A DNA stretch of 64,000 nucleotides from assembly GCA_023389195.1 (NCBI GenBank), contig JAEWET010000045.1:1-64000 (forward strand). Direction: 5' to 3'. The notes beneath the pieces were generated by a model. That model was not told the DNA's origin. It made no database searches and saw only the letters and a list, made by a program, of their open reading frames with translations. Source of the DNA: Aliihoeflea sp023389195 (GTDB taxonomy: Bacteria; Pseudomonadota; Alphaproteobacteria; Rhizobiales; Rhizobiaceae). The position numbers were made by a program, and so were the translations under genes. Shown here one piece after another: positions 40,425-49,890 of the stretch (position 1 is its first letter; each line of letters starts with the position of its first letter).

Positions 40425-41303
40425 TCAGCTTCCGAGGATGGCCGTACTGGCACGCGAAATCCACGAGCCTGCATTCTCGCGCGGCTCGAGGCCGCCCGAC
40501 TGCAGGAGCGCGTAGGAATCCGCATACCACTGGCTGTCCGGATAGTTGTGGCCGAGAACGGCCGCGGCCGTCTGCGCCTCGGAGGCGAGGCCCATCGCGT
40601 AGTAGGCCTCGGTCAGGCGCGCGAGCGCTTCCTCGGAGTGGCGAGTGTTGCCGTAGGTCTCGACGACGGTGCGGAAGCGCTTGACGGCGGCGACATATTC
40701 GCGGCGCTCGAGATAGTAGCGCCCGACCTGCATCTCCTTGCCGGCGAGCTGGTCGCGGGCATAACGGATCTTGGCGTTGGCATCCTCGACATATTCGGAT
40801 TCGGGCCAGCGCTGGACGACCGCTTCCATCGCCTCGACGGTGCGGCGGGCGTCGCTCTGGTCCTGCGTGACGTCCTTGATCTGGCGCCAGTAGGAAAGGC
40901 CGACAATGTATTGCGCGTATGCCGCTTCCGGATCGCTCGGGTAGAGCTGGACGTAGCGCTGCGCGGCGTTGATGGCGTCCTGATAGTTGCCCTGGCGGTA
41001 CTGGGTGAACGCACCCATGACCATCGAGCGGCGGGCATATTCGGAATAAGGATGCTGGCGGTCGACCGCCTCGAACTTCCGGGAAGCCTCGGTCAGCCGG
41101 CCCGCTTCGAGATTGGCGAGGCCCTGATTGTAGAGCGCATCGGGAGCCTCGACGCTCTCGACATAGCTGGCAAGGTTCATGTCGTCATCGGTCGACGCAC
41201 AGGCCGAAAGCACCAGAGGCAGCGCGATCACCGGCGCCAGAAGAGCCAGTGACGTGGCGCGCCGTGTCGGGCGCTGCGAGCGTTCAATCGTAACGATGGG
41301 CAT
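40425..41303 (-). CDS. bamD: Outer-membrane assembly lipoprotein BamD
   Basis: 292 residues. A lipoprotein signal peptide ends in the lipobox LSAC (32-35; Cys35 acylated). TPR-like repeats follow (LYNQGLANLEAGRLTEASRKF, AFTQYRQGNYQDAINAAQRYV, GRYYLERREYVAAVKRF, AYYAMGLASEAQTAA). BamD is the essential Bam-complex member that recruits barrel proteins to BamA. An ATG 24 bases upstream (41327) is in frame, but GGAGGGG sits just before 41303, so that start was chosen. Confidence 0.94.
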   Translation of the reverse strand: MPIVTIERSQRPTRRATSLALLAPVIALPLVLSACASTDDDMNLASYVESVEAPDALYNQGLANLEAGRLTEASRKFEAVDRQHPYSEYARRSMVMGAFTQYRQGNYQDAINAAQRYVQLYPSDPEAAYAQYIVGLSYWRQIKDVTQDQSDARRTVEAMEAVVQRWPESEYVEDANAKIRYARDQLAGKEMQVGRYYLERREYVAAVKRFRTVVETYGNTRHSEEALARLTEAYYAMGLASEAQTAAAVLGHNYPDSQWYADSYALLQSGGLEPRENAGSWISRASTAILGS

Positions 41304-41430
41304 TGCCCCTCCGGCAGAAATCTTCATGGCAACAGGCCAGTCTTAGAGCATAACGCCCCGCTGGCAGCAACGCTATGCGGAGGCATTCGCGCAATTTTGT
41401 GGCAGGCTTGCCGCAATCCACAACGATGCG

Positions 41431-42285
41431 TCAGAGCCGCTCAAAGGCGTCCGGACGCGCCAGAAGTGCAGCGAGCGCGGCGGCGTTCAGCTTGTGCCCG
41501 CCCCGGAACGAGCGATAGCAGCCGATGATGGCGACGCCGCCGATGGCGAGATCGCCGACGGCGTCGAGCGCCTTGTGGCGCACGAACTCATCGGCAAAGC
41601 GCAGCCCGCCCGGATTGACGACGATGTCATCCTCGCCGATCACCACGGAGTTTTCGAGCGACGACCCGAGCGCGAGACCGGCGGCCCAGAGGCGCTCGAC
41701 ATCGCGCATGAAGCCGAAGGTGCGCGCCGGCGCGACCTCGCTTGCATAGGTATCGGGTTCGAGATCGAACGCGATCTGCTGACGGCCGATGGCCGGCGAT
41801 GGAAAGTCGATCTCGATCTCGAAACGCTGCCGTTCATGCGGCACGAACTCGGCCCAGGCTGCGCCGTTCTCGACGCGGACGGGCGCGAGGACGCGGATCG
41901 CTCCGACCGGCTGGTCCTGCTGGGCGGTGCCGGCAGACTTGAACGTCGTGACGAACTCGACCGCGCTGCCATCGAGGATCGGAACCTCGGTGCCGGAAAT
42001 CGCGATCTCGACATTGTCGATGCCCGACCCCGCGAGCGCGCTCATCAGATGCTCGACGGTCGAGACGTGGAAGCCGGCCGGGTCACCGATCAGCGTCGAC
42101 AGGTCGGTCGAGGCGACCGTTTCCGGCCGCACCTGGATACGGCCCTCCCCCGAGCCATCGACGAAACAGATGCCCGTGCCCGCCGCGGCGGGGCGCAAAT
42201 CGAGCCGCGCAGGCTTGCCGGAATGAACGCCGATGCCCTCGATCGCGAGGTCGCGGGCAAGCGTCGTCTGTTTTCGAAGGTTCAT
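41431..42285 (-). CDS. lpxC: UDP-3-O-acyl-N-acetylglucosamine deacetylase
   Basis: 284-residue zinc enzyme for the first committed step of lipid A. Zinc ligands are His79 (STVEHL), His237 and Asp241 (RHKALDAVGD), with general-acid His264 (GGHKLN); numbering of the first matches the E. coli enzyme. Start chosen is MNLRKQTTLARD at 42285; the frame is open to 42366 in unrelated sequence. It is next to ftsZ but separated by a terminator-like hairpin, so it may have its own promoter in 42286-42399. Confidence 0.95.
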   Translation of the reverse strand: MNLRKQTTLARDLAIEGIGVHSGKPARLDLRPAAAGTGICFVDGSGEGRIQVRPETVASTDLSTLIGDPAGFHVSTVEHLMSALAGSGIDNVEIAISGTEVPILDGSAVEFVTTFKSAGTAQQDQPVGAIRVLAPVRVENGAAWAEFVPHERQRFEIEIDFPSPAIGRQQIAFDLEPDTYASEVAPARTFGFMRDVERLWAAGLALGSSLENSVVIGEDDIVVNPGGLRFADEFVRHKALDAVGDLAIGGVAIIGCYRSFRGGHKLNAAALAALLARPDAFERL

Positions 42286-42354
42286 GTCACCATCCGCAAT
42301 TTTGCGGCGGACCATAGCCGGATCGCCGGCGCGGACAAGGTGGCGGATGCGAAA

Positions 42355-42375
42355 GCGGGCCCGCAAGGGGCCCGC
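42355..42375 (-). terminator. Terminator after ftsZ
   Basis: A perfect 8-bp stem GCGGGCCC / GGGCCCGC (42355-42362 and 42368-42375) with a 5-nt loop is followed on the minus strand by TTTC. It lies 25 bp beyond the ftsZ stop and 70 bp before lpxC starts, so it could partly or fully separate the division cluster from the lpxC-bamD-recN-ligA row. Confidence 0.65.
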
Positions 42376-42399
42376 TCGAAGCTTTTCCGGATCGGACGA

Positions 42400-44091
42400 T
42401 CAGTTCGCCTGACGGCGCAGGAAGGCCGGGATTTCGAGCTGGTCGTCTTCCTGGGCCTGGCGCGGCTGGACGGCAAGACGGCCATGGTCGTCGAGCTGGC
42501 CGCGGCGCGGCGCGTACTGCTGCGCTTCCGGGCTCGGCGCGCGGCGCTGCTCGGGCTGCGGTGCAACCGGCTGGCGCAGCTTCGGCTCGCGCGGCTGGGC
42601 CGGCTGGAGACGTGCCGGCTCTTCCTCGCGGCGTGCCAGACCGTTGGTCAGACGCTTCAGGAGCCCCATCGGACCGCGATCCTCATGGGCAGCTTCCGGC
42701 GCGCGGGTCAGTTCGGCCTGCACGATCGGCGGGAAGTCCTCGACGCGCGGCATGCGCGGCTGGACGGGCGCCTGAGCGACCGGCTGCTGGGCAACGGGCT
42801 GCGCTGCGATCTGTTGGACGGGAGCCGGGGCCATCTGCTGGACCGGCGCCTCGACCTGGCGAACCGGCTCGGCGAAGAGGCGGCTTTGCGGACGGAACTC
42901 GTCCTGCGGCGCGGCAGGGCGAAGCTGGGCGGCTTCGGCATCGGCCTGGCGGATCGCCTCGGCGACCGGATCGACCGGTGCAACGGCCTGCATCGGCTGC
43001 TGTTCCACGGCACGCGGGGCGGCCGGGCGCAACTCGGCGGCAGGGGCTGCCTGCGGTTGCGGTGCACGCTCGACGGGCTTTGCCATCGGACGGTTCATGA
43101 TCGGCGGTGCCGAGATGTCGGCGGATGCCTTGTCGATGCCGGTCGCCACGACCGACACGCGGATGACACCTTCCAGTTCCTCGTCGAACGTCGCGCCGAG
43201 GATGATGTTGGCATCCGAATCGACTTCCTCGCGGATGCGGGTCGCCGCTTCGTCTACTTCGAAGAGGGTCAGGTCACGGCCGCCGGTGATCGAGATCAGG
43301 AGGCCCTTGGCGCCCTTCATCGACGTCTCGTCGAGGAGCGGGTTGGCGATCGCGGCTTCCGCGGCAGCCTGTGCACGGCCTTCGCCCGAAGCTTCGCCGG
43401 TGCCCATCATCGCCTTGCCCATCTCGCGCATCACCGAGCGAACGTCGGCGAAATCGAGGTTGATGAGGCCTTCCTTGACCATCAGGTCGGTGATGCAGGC
43501 GACGCCCGAATAGAGCACCTGGTCGGCCATCGCGAAGGCGTCGGCGAAGGTGGTCTTGTCATTGGCGATCCGGAACAGGTTCTGGTTCGGAATGACGATG
43601 AGGGTGTCAACGCACTTCTGCAGCTCTTCGATGCCGAGATCGGCGGTGCGCATGCGGCGCTGGCCTTCGAAGTGGAAGGGCTTGGTCACGACGCCAACGG
43701 TCAGGATGCCCTTTTCGCGCGCCGCGCGGGCAACGACCGGGGCAGCGCCCGTGCCCGTGCCGCCGCCCATGCCGGCGGTGACGAAGCACATGTGGGTGTT
43801 CGACAGATGGTCGAGGATTTCGTCGATGCATTCTTCGGCGGCCGCGCGGCCGACTTCAGGCTGCGAACCGGCGCCAAGGCCCTCGGTCACGTTCGCGCCG
43901 AGCTGGATGAGACGCTCGGCCTTGGTCATCGTCAGCGCCTGCGCATCGGTGTTCGCCACGACGAACTCGACGCCGCGCAGTCCGGCCGTGATCATGTTGT
44001 TGACCGCATTGCCACCGCCGCCGCCGACACCGAACACGGTGATTCGCGGCTTCAATTCGGTGATGTCCGGCTTTTGCAGATTGATTGTCAT
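42400..44091 (-). CDS. ftsZ: Cell division protein FtsZ
   Basis: 563-residue tubulin-like GTPase that forms the Z ring. The GTP-binding motif GGGTGTG is at 109-115 in a globular domain of about 320 residues, then T7-loop NLDFADVRSVM. A long Pro/Gln/Ala-rich linker (about 330-545) leads to the C-terminal peptide DDQLEIPAFLRRQAN (549-563) that binds FtsA and other tethers. The long linker is usual for alphaproteobacterial FtsZ. 71 bp separate it from ftsA. Confidence 0.97.
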   Translation of the reverse strand: MTINLQKPDITELKPRITVFGVGGGGGNAVNNMITAGLRGVEFVVANTDAQALTMTKAERLIQLGANVTEGLGAGSQPEVGRAAAEECIDEILDHLSNTHMCFVTAGMGGGTGTGAAPVVARAAREKGILTVGVVTKPFHFEGQRRMRTADLGIEELQKCVDTLIVIPNQNLFRIANDKTTFADAFAMADQVLYSGVACITDLMVKEGLINLDFADVRSVMREMGKAMMGTGEASGEGRAQAAAEAAIANPLLDETSMKGAKGLLISITGGRDLTLFEVDEAATRIREEVDSDANIILGATFDEELEGVIRVSVVATGIDKASADISAPPIMNRPMAKPVERAPQPQAAPAAELRPAAPRAVEQQPMQAVAPVDPVAEAIRQADAEAAQLRPAAPQDEFRPQSRLFAEPVRQVEAPVQQMAPAPVQQIAAQPVAQQPVAQAPVQPRMPRVEDFPPIVQAELTRAPEAAHEDRGPMGLLKRLTNGLARREEEPARLQPAQPREPKLRQPVAPQPEQRRAPSPEAQQYAPRRGQLDDHGRLAVQPRQAQEDDQLEIPAFLRRQAN

Positions 44092-44162
44092 TTCCGTCGT
44101 CCTTTTTCGCCTGTCCTGCCGCGTCGCCGCTGCGGCCGCCGTGGGTCAAAACCCCGTCAAAC

Positions 44163-45473
44163 TCAAAAACTATCCCGTAACCACTGGCTCACTCTTTGGA
44201 ATCGCCCGCCTGTCCCGGTGGCCTGCCAGCGCAGTCCGCCACCCCGTCTTAGCTGGCTTTCCAGTTCCGAAACTTGCGGGTAGATCAAAAGGCCCGCAGA
44301 AGTTGAAAATGCCGGCCCCTTGGCCGCTTCCGGCAGACCGCTGACACCCAGCGGCCGCCCGAGCCGCACATTGCGGCCCAGAACCCGGCGCGCCGCCTCG
44401 GCCATGCCGGTCAACTGGCTCGCGCCGCCCGTCATCACGACCCTCTTGCCGACCACGTTGCCGTAGCCCGACTTGTTGAGACGGTCGCGCACGATCTCCA
44501 GCGTCTCCTCCACGCGGGCGCGAATGATTCGGTTCATCACGGAGCGGGGCACCTGAAGCGGCACCTCGCCGTCCTCGCCCATCGGGTTGATGGTGACGAT
44601 GTCGCGGTCGTCGCCGCCGACAGCGAGCGCCGAGCCGTGCATGACCTTGAGGCGCTCCGAATGGGAGAGCCGCGTGGAAAGACCTTTCGCAAGATCCATC
44701 GTGACGTGCGTTCCGCCGATCGGCATCGCGTCGACATGGACAAGCTTGCCGTCGGAGAAGATGGCCAGCGTCGTCGTGCCGCCGCCCATGTCGATGCAGG
44801 CCGCGCCCATTTCCATCTCGTCCTCGACCAGCGAGGCGAGGCCGGAGGCGAAGGGGGTGGCGACGAAGCGCTCGACCGACAGGTGCGAGCGGTTGATGCA
44901 AAGTTCGAGATTGCGCAGCGGCGCGGCATCGGCGGTCAGGACGTGCATGTCGACGCCGAGCGTATCGCCGACCATGCCGCGCGGATCGCGCACGCCGCGC
45001 TCCGCATCGAGCGAGAAGCCGATCGGCATCGAATGGACGACCTCGCGCTCGGCGCGCTGCACCTGCTTGGCGCCGGCAGAAAGAACCCGGGTGATGTCGC
45101 TTTCGTCGGCCTCGTGACCGCCCAGATTGACGGTGGCGCTGAAGACGCGGCTTTTCAGCCGACCGGCGGACGTGTTGACGATCAGCGAATCGACCGTCAG
45201 GCCCGCCATGCGCTCGGCGGCATCGACGGCGAGCCGGATCGCCTGCTCGGCACGGTCGAGATCGGCGATGACGCCCGACTTGATGCCAAGCGACTTCTGG
45301 TGGCCGATGCCGAGGACGCGCGCCTGATGCGTGCGGCCGGGCAGCATGTCGCTCTGCTCGCGCGGCTGCAGCTTGGCGATGATGCAGCACACCTTGCTCG
45401 AACCGACGTCGAGAACGGTGACGATCCCGGACCGCTTGGCCTGCGTGGGCTTGCCCGAAGACAACCAGCTCAT
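44163..45473 (-). CDS. ftsA: Cell division protein FtsA
   Basis: 436-residue actin-like membrane tether for FtsZ. N-terminal VLDVGSSKVCCII is the phosphate-1 loop, GAACIDMGGGTTTLAIF near 218-234 is phosphate-2, and VVMTGGASQLTGMAEAA is the adenosine loop. The C-terminal FQRVSQWLRDSF is an amphipathic membrane-binding helix. Its start overlaps the ftsQ stop by 4 bp. Confidence 0.96.
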   Translation of the reverse strand: MSWLSSGKPTQAKRSGIVTVLDVGSSKVCCIIAKLQPREQSDMLPGRTHQARVLGIGHQKSLGIKSGVIADLDRAEQAIRLAVDAAERMAGLTVDSLIVNTSAGRLKSRVFSATVNLGGHEADESDITRVLSAGAKQVQRAEREVVHSMPIGFSLDAERGVRDPRGMVGDTLGVDMHVLTADAAPLRNLELCINRSHLSVERFVATPFASGLASLVEDEMEMGAACIDMGGGTTTLAIFSDGKLVHVDAMPIGGTHVTMDLAKGLSTRLSHSERLKVMHGSALAVGGDDRDIVTINPMGEDGEVPLQVPRSVMNRIIRARVEETLEIVRDRLNKSGYGNVVGKRVVMTGGASQLTGMAEAARRVLGRNVRLGRPLGVSGLPEAAKGPAFSTSAGLLIYPQVSELESQLRRGGGLRWQATGTGGRFQRVSQWLRDSF

Positions 45474-46399
45474 GTGCGCTTCTCCGGGACGTATTTCTTG
45501 CCGAGCCGCTCCTTGAGCATGGCCTGGCGCTGTTCCATCGCGGCTTCGGTGAGCTGGAGGACCATGCGGCCGGAAAGGCGCATGTCGACCACGCTCACAT
45601 CGCGCGAGAAGAGTTCCTGCTCGCGGTCGGCCGCGATGACGGCGGCTAGCGCAGTCTCGTAATCCGTTGCCGGCAGCTTGACGGTCGTACCGTTGCGAAG
45701 GCGCAAATCCCAGCGCCGGTCGGCGACACGGACATAGGCGCGCGTCTTCGAGGCGAGCTCGGGATAGGCGGCCATCGTCTTCAAGAACGCCGCCGCATGA
45801 TCCTCGGCGCCGCGGCCGACGATGACCGGGAGTTCGGCATGTTGGCTGCGCGCCAGAGGCGTGATGACCCGGCCGTCTTCCTCGATGACCCAGAGGCGGC
45901 TGCCCTGCTGCCAGACGGCGAACGGAACGCGCTCGACGAGCGTGACGGCGAGTGTTGCGGGATAGACCTTCTGGACGTCGACGCTTTCGACCCAGGGAAG
46001 CTGCGCGATCCGCCCGCGTGCCTCGGCGGCGCTGAAGCCGATCAGCGAGGTGAAACCGTCGAGCCCGACCGACTGGAAGATGTCGATCTCGGACGTGAAG
46101 CGGTTGCCGACGATCTCGATGTCCTCGATGGCAAAACCGGTGCGCGCGGTGATCGACTGGACGACGCCGGGCATATGACCGCCAACGACGGTTCCGTAGA
46201 CCACGGACGAGCCGATCAGGAGCGCGCTCGCCATCAAAGCGGCGAAGCGCGGCGGCTCGACCTCGCCGGAAGTCCAGCGATGCAGATGGCGTGCGGGGCG
46301 GCGCAGAAGGCGCGGCAAAACGAACGCATCACGCGCCGACCATGTCGACCGTCCGGTTCGATTTCCTAGCGCAGACACGATGCGTCCTCCACCATCCAA
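45470..46399 (-). CDS. ftsQ: Cell division protein FtsQ
   Basis: 309-residue bitopic divisome protein. A long cytoplasmic N-terminus (1-52) leads to a single transmembrane helix (about 53-75), then a POTRA domain (FAIEDIEIVGNRFTS...VYPATLAVTLVERVPFAVW) and a FtsQ-type beta domain. FtsQ recruits FtsL/FtsB and restrains septal synthesis. Its first 34 bases overlap the 3' end of ddlB, while ftsA overlaps its end. Confidence 0.93.
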   Translation of the reverse strand: MDGGGRIVSALGNRTGRSTWSARDAFVLPRLLRRPARHLHRWTSGEVEPPRFAALMASALLIGSSVVYGTVVGGHMPGVVQSITARTGFAIEDIEIVGNRFTSEIDIFQSVGLDGFTSLIGFSAAEARGRIAQLPWVESVDVQKVYPATLAVTLVERVPFAVWQQGSRLWVIEEDGRVITPLARSQHAELPVIVGRGAEDHAAAFLKTMAAYPELASKTRAYVRVADRRWDLRLRNGTTVKLPATDYETALAAVIAADREQELFSRDVSVVDMRLSGRMVLQLTEAAMEQRQAMLKERLGKKYVPEKRT

Positions 46400-47292
46400 C
46401 TCAACAATTCCCCAAAGCGATGGCCGGCATGTTCGGCCAGTTCGGGCACAAGGGACGTCGGCGTCATGCCTGGCTGCGTGTTCACCTCCAGCCAGATGAT
46501 CTCGCCATTTTCGGAATGGCGATCGTCGTAGCGGAAGTCAGATCGGGAGACGCCCCGGCAGCCGATTGCCTGATGTGCCTTGAGCGCGAGTGTCTGTATT
46601 TTTTGGTAAATATTCGGTGAAAGTTTTGCCGGGCATTCGTGTTTTGAGCCGCCGGCAACGTATTTCGAATCGTAATCGTAGAAGGAATGGCCGACCGGGA
46701 TGATCTCGGTCACGCCAAGCGCGACATCGCCCATGACGGCGCAGGTCAATTCGCGCCCATGCACGAATCGCTCGACCATCACCGTGTCGCCGTAACGCCA
46801 TTCGGACGAGCCGATGACCTGCGGCGGATGCGCTTGGTCTTCCTGGACGATGACGACGCCGAAGCTCGACCCCTCATTGACCGGCTTCACCACATAGGGC
46901 GGCTTCATCGGATGTTCGCGACCGATCGAATGGCGGTTCATGACGCGGGATTCGGCCACCGGAATGCCCGCCGCCTTGGCAACGCGCTTGGCCTGCTCCT
47001 TGTTCATGGCTAGAGCCGAGGCGAGCACGCCCGAATGGGTGTAGGGGATTTCGAGATATTCAAGGATGCCCTGGATGGTGCCGTCCTCGCCGAACGGGCC
47101 ATGCAGCGCATTGAACGCGACGTCGGGCCGAAGATCGGCGAGCACGGAAGCGACATTGCGATCGACGTCGATGCGCGTGACGCGGTAGCCCTCGGCCTCC
47201 AGCGCATCCGCACACGGATTCCCGGAGGCAAGAGACACCGGCCGCTCGGAGGAAAATCCTCCCATCAAGACGGCAACGTGCTTTTGTACCAT
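46366..47292 (-). CDS. ddlB: D-alanine--D-alanine ligase
   Basis: 308-residue ATP-grasp enzyme making the D-Ala-D-Ala that MurF adds to the stem peptide. VAVLMGGFSSERPVSL is the N-terminal signature, LHGPFGEDGTIQG follows, YVVKPVNEGSSFGV is the ATP-grasp loop, and IIWLEVNTQPGMT holds the metal-binding Glu and Asn. Start chosen at 47292 (MVQKHVAVLM); the frame stays open to 47388 in non-family sequence. A 220-bp gap to murB, unlike the tight rest of the cluster, could hold a promoter for ddlB-ftsQAZ. Confidence 0.95.
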   Translation of the reverse strand: MVQKHVAVLMGGFSSERPVSLASGNPCADALEAEGYRVTRIDVDRNVASVLADLRPDVAFNALHGPFGEDGTIQGILEYLEIPYTHSGVLASALAMNKEQAKRVAKAAGIPVAESRVMNRHSIGREHPMKPPYVVKPVNEGSSFGVVIVQEDQAHPPQVIGSSEWRYGDTVMVERFVHGRELTCAVMGDVALGVTEIIPVGHSFYDYDSKYVAGGSKHECPAKLSPNIYQKIQTLALKAHQAIGCRGVSRSDFRYDDRHSENGEIIWLEVNTQPGMTPTSLVPELAEHAGHRFGELLSWMVEDASCLR

Positions 47293-47512
47293 ACCCGGAA
47301 TTCCCCTCTTCCGTCGGATCGAATCTGTGCTGACCAAACCCCCGTGAATCCGCAATCGGCAGACACAATTCGCCTGCCGTCCCCTCACGCTTCATGCGTG
47401 GCCGACTCAAATCAGATAACGCCGCAAGACCAAGGAATCAGATCGCGGATTCCGTGGCAAGGGCTTCGGATTCAGGGAAGATTATTTTTTATGAACCGTT
47501 GTGATCGTGCAT

Positions 47513-48481
47513 TCAGGAAACGGGTGCGGAACCGGCGAACGGCTCGACCTCGTGACCGGGTTTCGCGACGCCCAGACGCTTGATTTCCCATTCGAGGACG
47601 ACGCCCGAATTCGCCGCGACGCGCGCGCGGACGGTCTCTCCGAGAAGTTCCAGATCATGCGCCGACGCATTGCCGGTGTTGATCATGAAATTGCAGTGGA
47701 GCGGCGACATCTGCGCGCCGCCGATCATCAGCCCGCGACAACCGGCCTTGTCGATCTCCTTCCAGGCAGAGCTTCCCTCGGGGTTCTTGAAAGTCGAGCC
47801 GCCGGTCTTTTCCTTGACGGGCTGCACCGTTTCGCGATGGTGCTGGACCTCGTCCATCGCCTCCTGGATCGCGGCGGCGTCCTCGCGGTAGCCTTCGAGC
47901 AGCGCGCCGGTGAAGATCAGGTCGGGCGAAGCGGCGGAATGGCGGTAGGCATAGCCCATGTCGGTATTGGACAGGACATGCCGGTTGCCCGCACGGTCGA
48001 TCGCATAGACGTCAACGACGCGCTCGCGCGTCTCGGTGCCGTTTGCCCCCGCATTCATGCGCAGCGCGCCGCCGATGGCGCCTGGAATGCCGTGGTAGAA
48101 GGCGAAGCCGCCGATCCCCGCATCGAGCGCTGCGGCCGCGACGCGCTTGTCCGGTGCGGCTGCACCGGCGCGGATGCGCGTTTCGTCCAGCACCTCGACC
48201 TGGCCGAAGCCCTTGGCCGAGAGGCGGATGACGACACCGGGAATGCCGCCGTCGCGCACGAGCAGATTGGAACCGATGCCGACGACGAGGACCGGCACGT
48301 CGGCCGGAAGCAGCTTCAGGAACGCAGAAAGGTCGTCTTCGTCGGCCGGCTGGAACAGGAGTTCGGCCGGTCCGCCGACGCGGAACCAGGTGATGGCCTC
48401 CATCGGTGCGTTGGGCGTCAGCCGGCCGCGGATGGCGGAGATGTCGCCGAGCCGCGCGAGAAGCGCATTGCCGTCAATCAT
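47513..48481 (-). CDS. murB: UDP-N-acetylenolpyruvoylglucosamine reductase
   Basis: 322-residue FAD enzyme that reduces UDP-GlcNAc-enolpyruvate to UDP-MurNAc. FAD-binding parts are NAPMEAITWFRVGGPAE, VGIGSNLLVRDGGIPG and FYHGIPGAIGGALRMNAGA; the catalytic stretch is KEKTGGSTFKNP with the proton-donor Ser, and SPLHCNFMINTGNAS follows. The start is ATG 48481, overlapping the murC stop by 4 bp. A much longer frame extending to 49972 is antisense-free but lies across murC in another phase and is not coding. Confidence 0.95.
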   Translation of the reverse strand: MIDGNALLARLGDISAIRGRLTPNAPMEAITWFRVGGPAELLFQPADEDDLSAFLKLLPADVPVLVVGIGSNLLVRDGGIPGVVIRLSAKGFGQVEVLDETRIRAGAAAPDKRVAAAALDAGIGGFAFYHGIPGAIGGALRMNAGANGTETRERVVDVYAIDRAGNRHVLSNTDMGYAYRHSAASPDLIFTGALLEGYREDAAAIQEAMDEVQHHRETVQPVKEKTGGSTFKNPEGSSAWKEIDKAGCRGLMIGGAQMSPLHCNFMINTGNASAHDLELLGETVRARVAANSGVVLEWEIKRLGVAKPGHEVEPFAGSAPVS

Positions 48482-49890
48482 GCGGCGGCCTCGAGCGAGC
48501 CGAGATCCTTCGGCAGGGCGTAGGCCCATTGCGTGATGTTGCCGGCGCCGAGGAAGACGACGAAATCGCCGGGCTGAACCAGAGACTGGATGGCCGGCGC
48601 GATCGCCTCGGGGCCGTCCAACAGGCGCGCATCGCGATGGCCGCCGGCGCGGATCTGCGACACCAGCGTCTCGGCGCTGACGCCCTCGATCGGCTCCTCG
48701 CCGGCCGCGTAGACCGGAGCGATGAAGACCGTATCGGCATCGTTGAAGCAGGAGGCGAAATCGTCGAAGAGGTCGCGCAGGCGCGTGAAGCGATGCGGCT
48801 GTGCGATCGCCACGATGCGGCCCTGGCAGGCTTCGCGCGCGGCGCGCAGCACGGCTTTGATTTCGACCGGATGGTGCCCGTAATCGTCGAAGATATGCGC
48901 GCCGTTCCATTCGCCGGTCAGCGTGAAGCGCCGCTTGACGCCGCCGAAGGCCGACAGGCCCTTGCGGATCGCATCGGCGCCAAGACCGAGTTCGTGCGCG
49001 ACGGCGATGGCGGCAGTGGCGTTGGAGACGTTGTGACGGCCGGGCATCGGCAGGCGAAGCCCTTCGATGGTCAAGGTGGCGTCGCGCTTGCGGTTGCGGA
49101 TCATCACGTCGAAGATCGACGACGCGCCGTCCATGCGGTGGTTGGAAAAGCGCACGTCGGCCTGCGGATTCTCGCCATAGGTGATGACGCGGCGGTCCTC
49201 GATGCGGGCGACGAGCTGCTGCACTTCCGGGTGGTCGATGCACATCACGCCGAAGCCGTAGAACGGCACGTTCTCGACGAACTGGCGGAACGCTTCGCGC
49301 ACCTTCTCGAACGAGCCGTAATGATCGAGGTGTTCGGGATCGATATTGGTGACGACCGCAATTTCGGCCGGCAGTTTCAGGAAGGTGCCGTCGCTCTCGT
49401 CGGCCTCCACCACCATCCACTCGCCCTCGCCCATGCGGGCGTTGGTTCCGTAGGCGTTGATGATGCCGCCATTGATGACGGTCGGGTCGAGCCCGCCGGC
49501 GTCGAGCAGCGTCGCCACCATCGAGGTCGTCGTCGTCTTGCCATGCGTTCCGCCGATGGCGACGGCCTGGCGAAAGCGCATCAGTTCGGCGAGCATTTCG
49601 GCCCGGCGCACGATCGGCAGAAGCTTCTCGCGCGCGGCGGCAAGTTCCGGGTTGGACTTCTTGATCGCGGTCGAAACGACCACGACCTCGGCCTGGCCGA
49701 GATTTTCGGCCCGGTGGCCGACGAAGCACTCGATGCCCTTTTCGCGCAGGCGCTGGACATTGGCGCTTTCCGACTGGTCGGAGCCCTGAACCTTGTAGCC
49801 CAGATTGTGCAGCACCTCTGCGATGCCGCTCATGCCGATGCCGCCGATGCCGATGAAATGCACCACGCCGATTGTCTGCGGCATTTTCAT
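48478..49890 (-). CDS. murC: UDP-N-acetylmuramate--L-alanine ligase
   Basis: 470-residue Mur ligase adding the first stem residue. VVHFIGIGGIGMSGIAEVL (9-27) is the UDP-binding domain, GGTHGKTTT at 113-121 the P-loop, and EADESDGTFLKLPAEIAVVTNIDPEHLDHYG the central-domain signature. Start at ATG 49890 (MKMPQTIG) overlaps the murG stop by 4 bp; a second ATG lies at 49884. Longer upstream frame runs through murG and is not used. Confidence 0.96.
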   Translation of the reverse strand: MKMPQTIGVVHFIGIGGIGMSGIAEVLHNLGYKVQGSDQSESANVQRLREKGIECFVGHRAENLGQAEVVVVSTAIKKSNPELAAAREKLLPIVRRAEMLAELMRFRQAVAIGGTHGKTTTTSMVATLLDAGGLDPTVINGGIINAYGTNARMGEGEWMVVEADESDGTFLKLPAEIAVVTNIDPEHLDHYGSFEKVREAFRQFVENVPFYGFGVMCIDHPEVQQLVARIEDRRVITYGENPQADVRFSNHRMDGASSIFDVMIRNRKRDATLTIEGLRLPMPGRHNVSNATAAIAVAHELGLGADAIRKGLSAFGGVKRRFTLTGEWNGAHIFDDYGHHPVEIKAVLRAAREACQGRIVAIAQPHRFTRLRDLFDDFASCFNDADTVFIAPVYAAGEEPIEGVSAETLVSQIRAGGHRDARLLDGPEAIAPAIQSLVQPGDFVVFLGAGNITQWAYALPKDLGSLEAAA

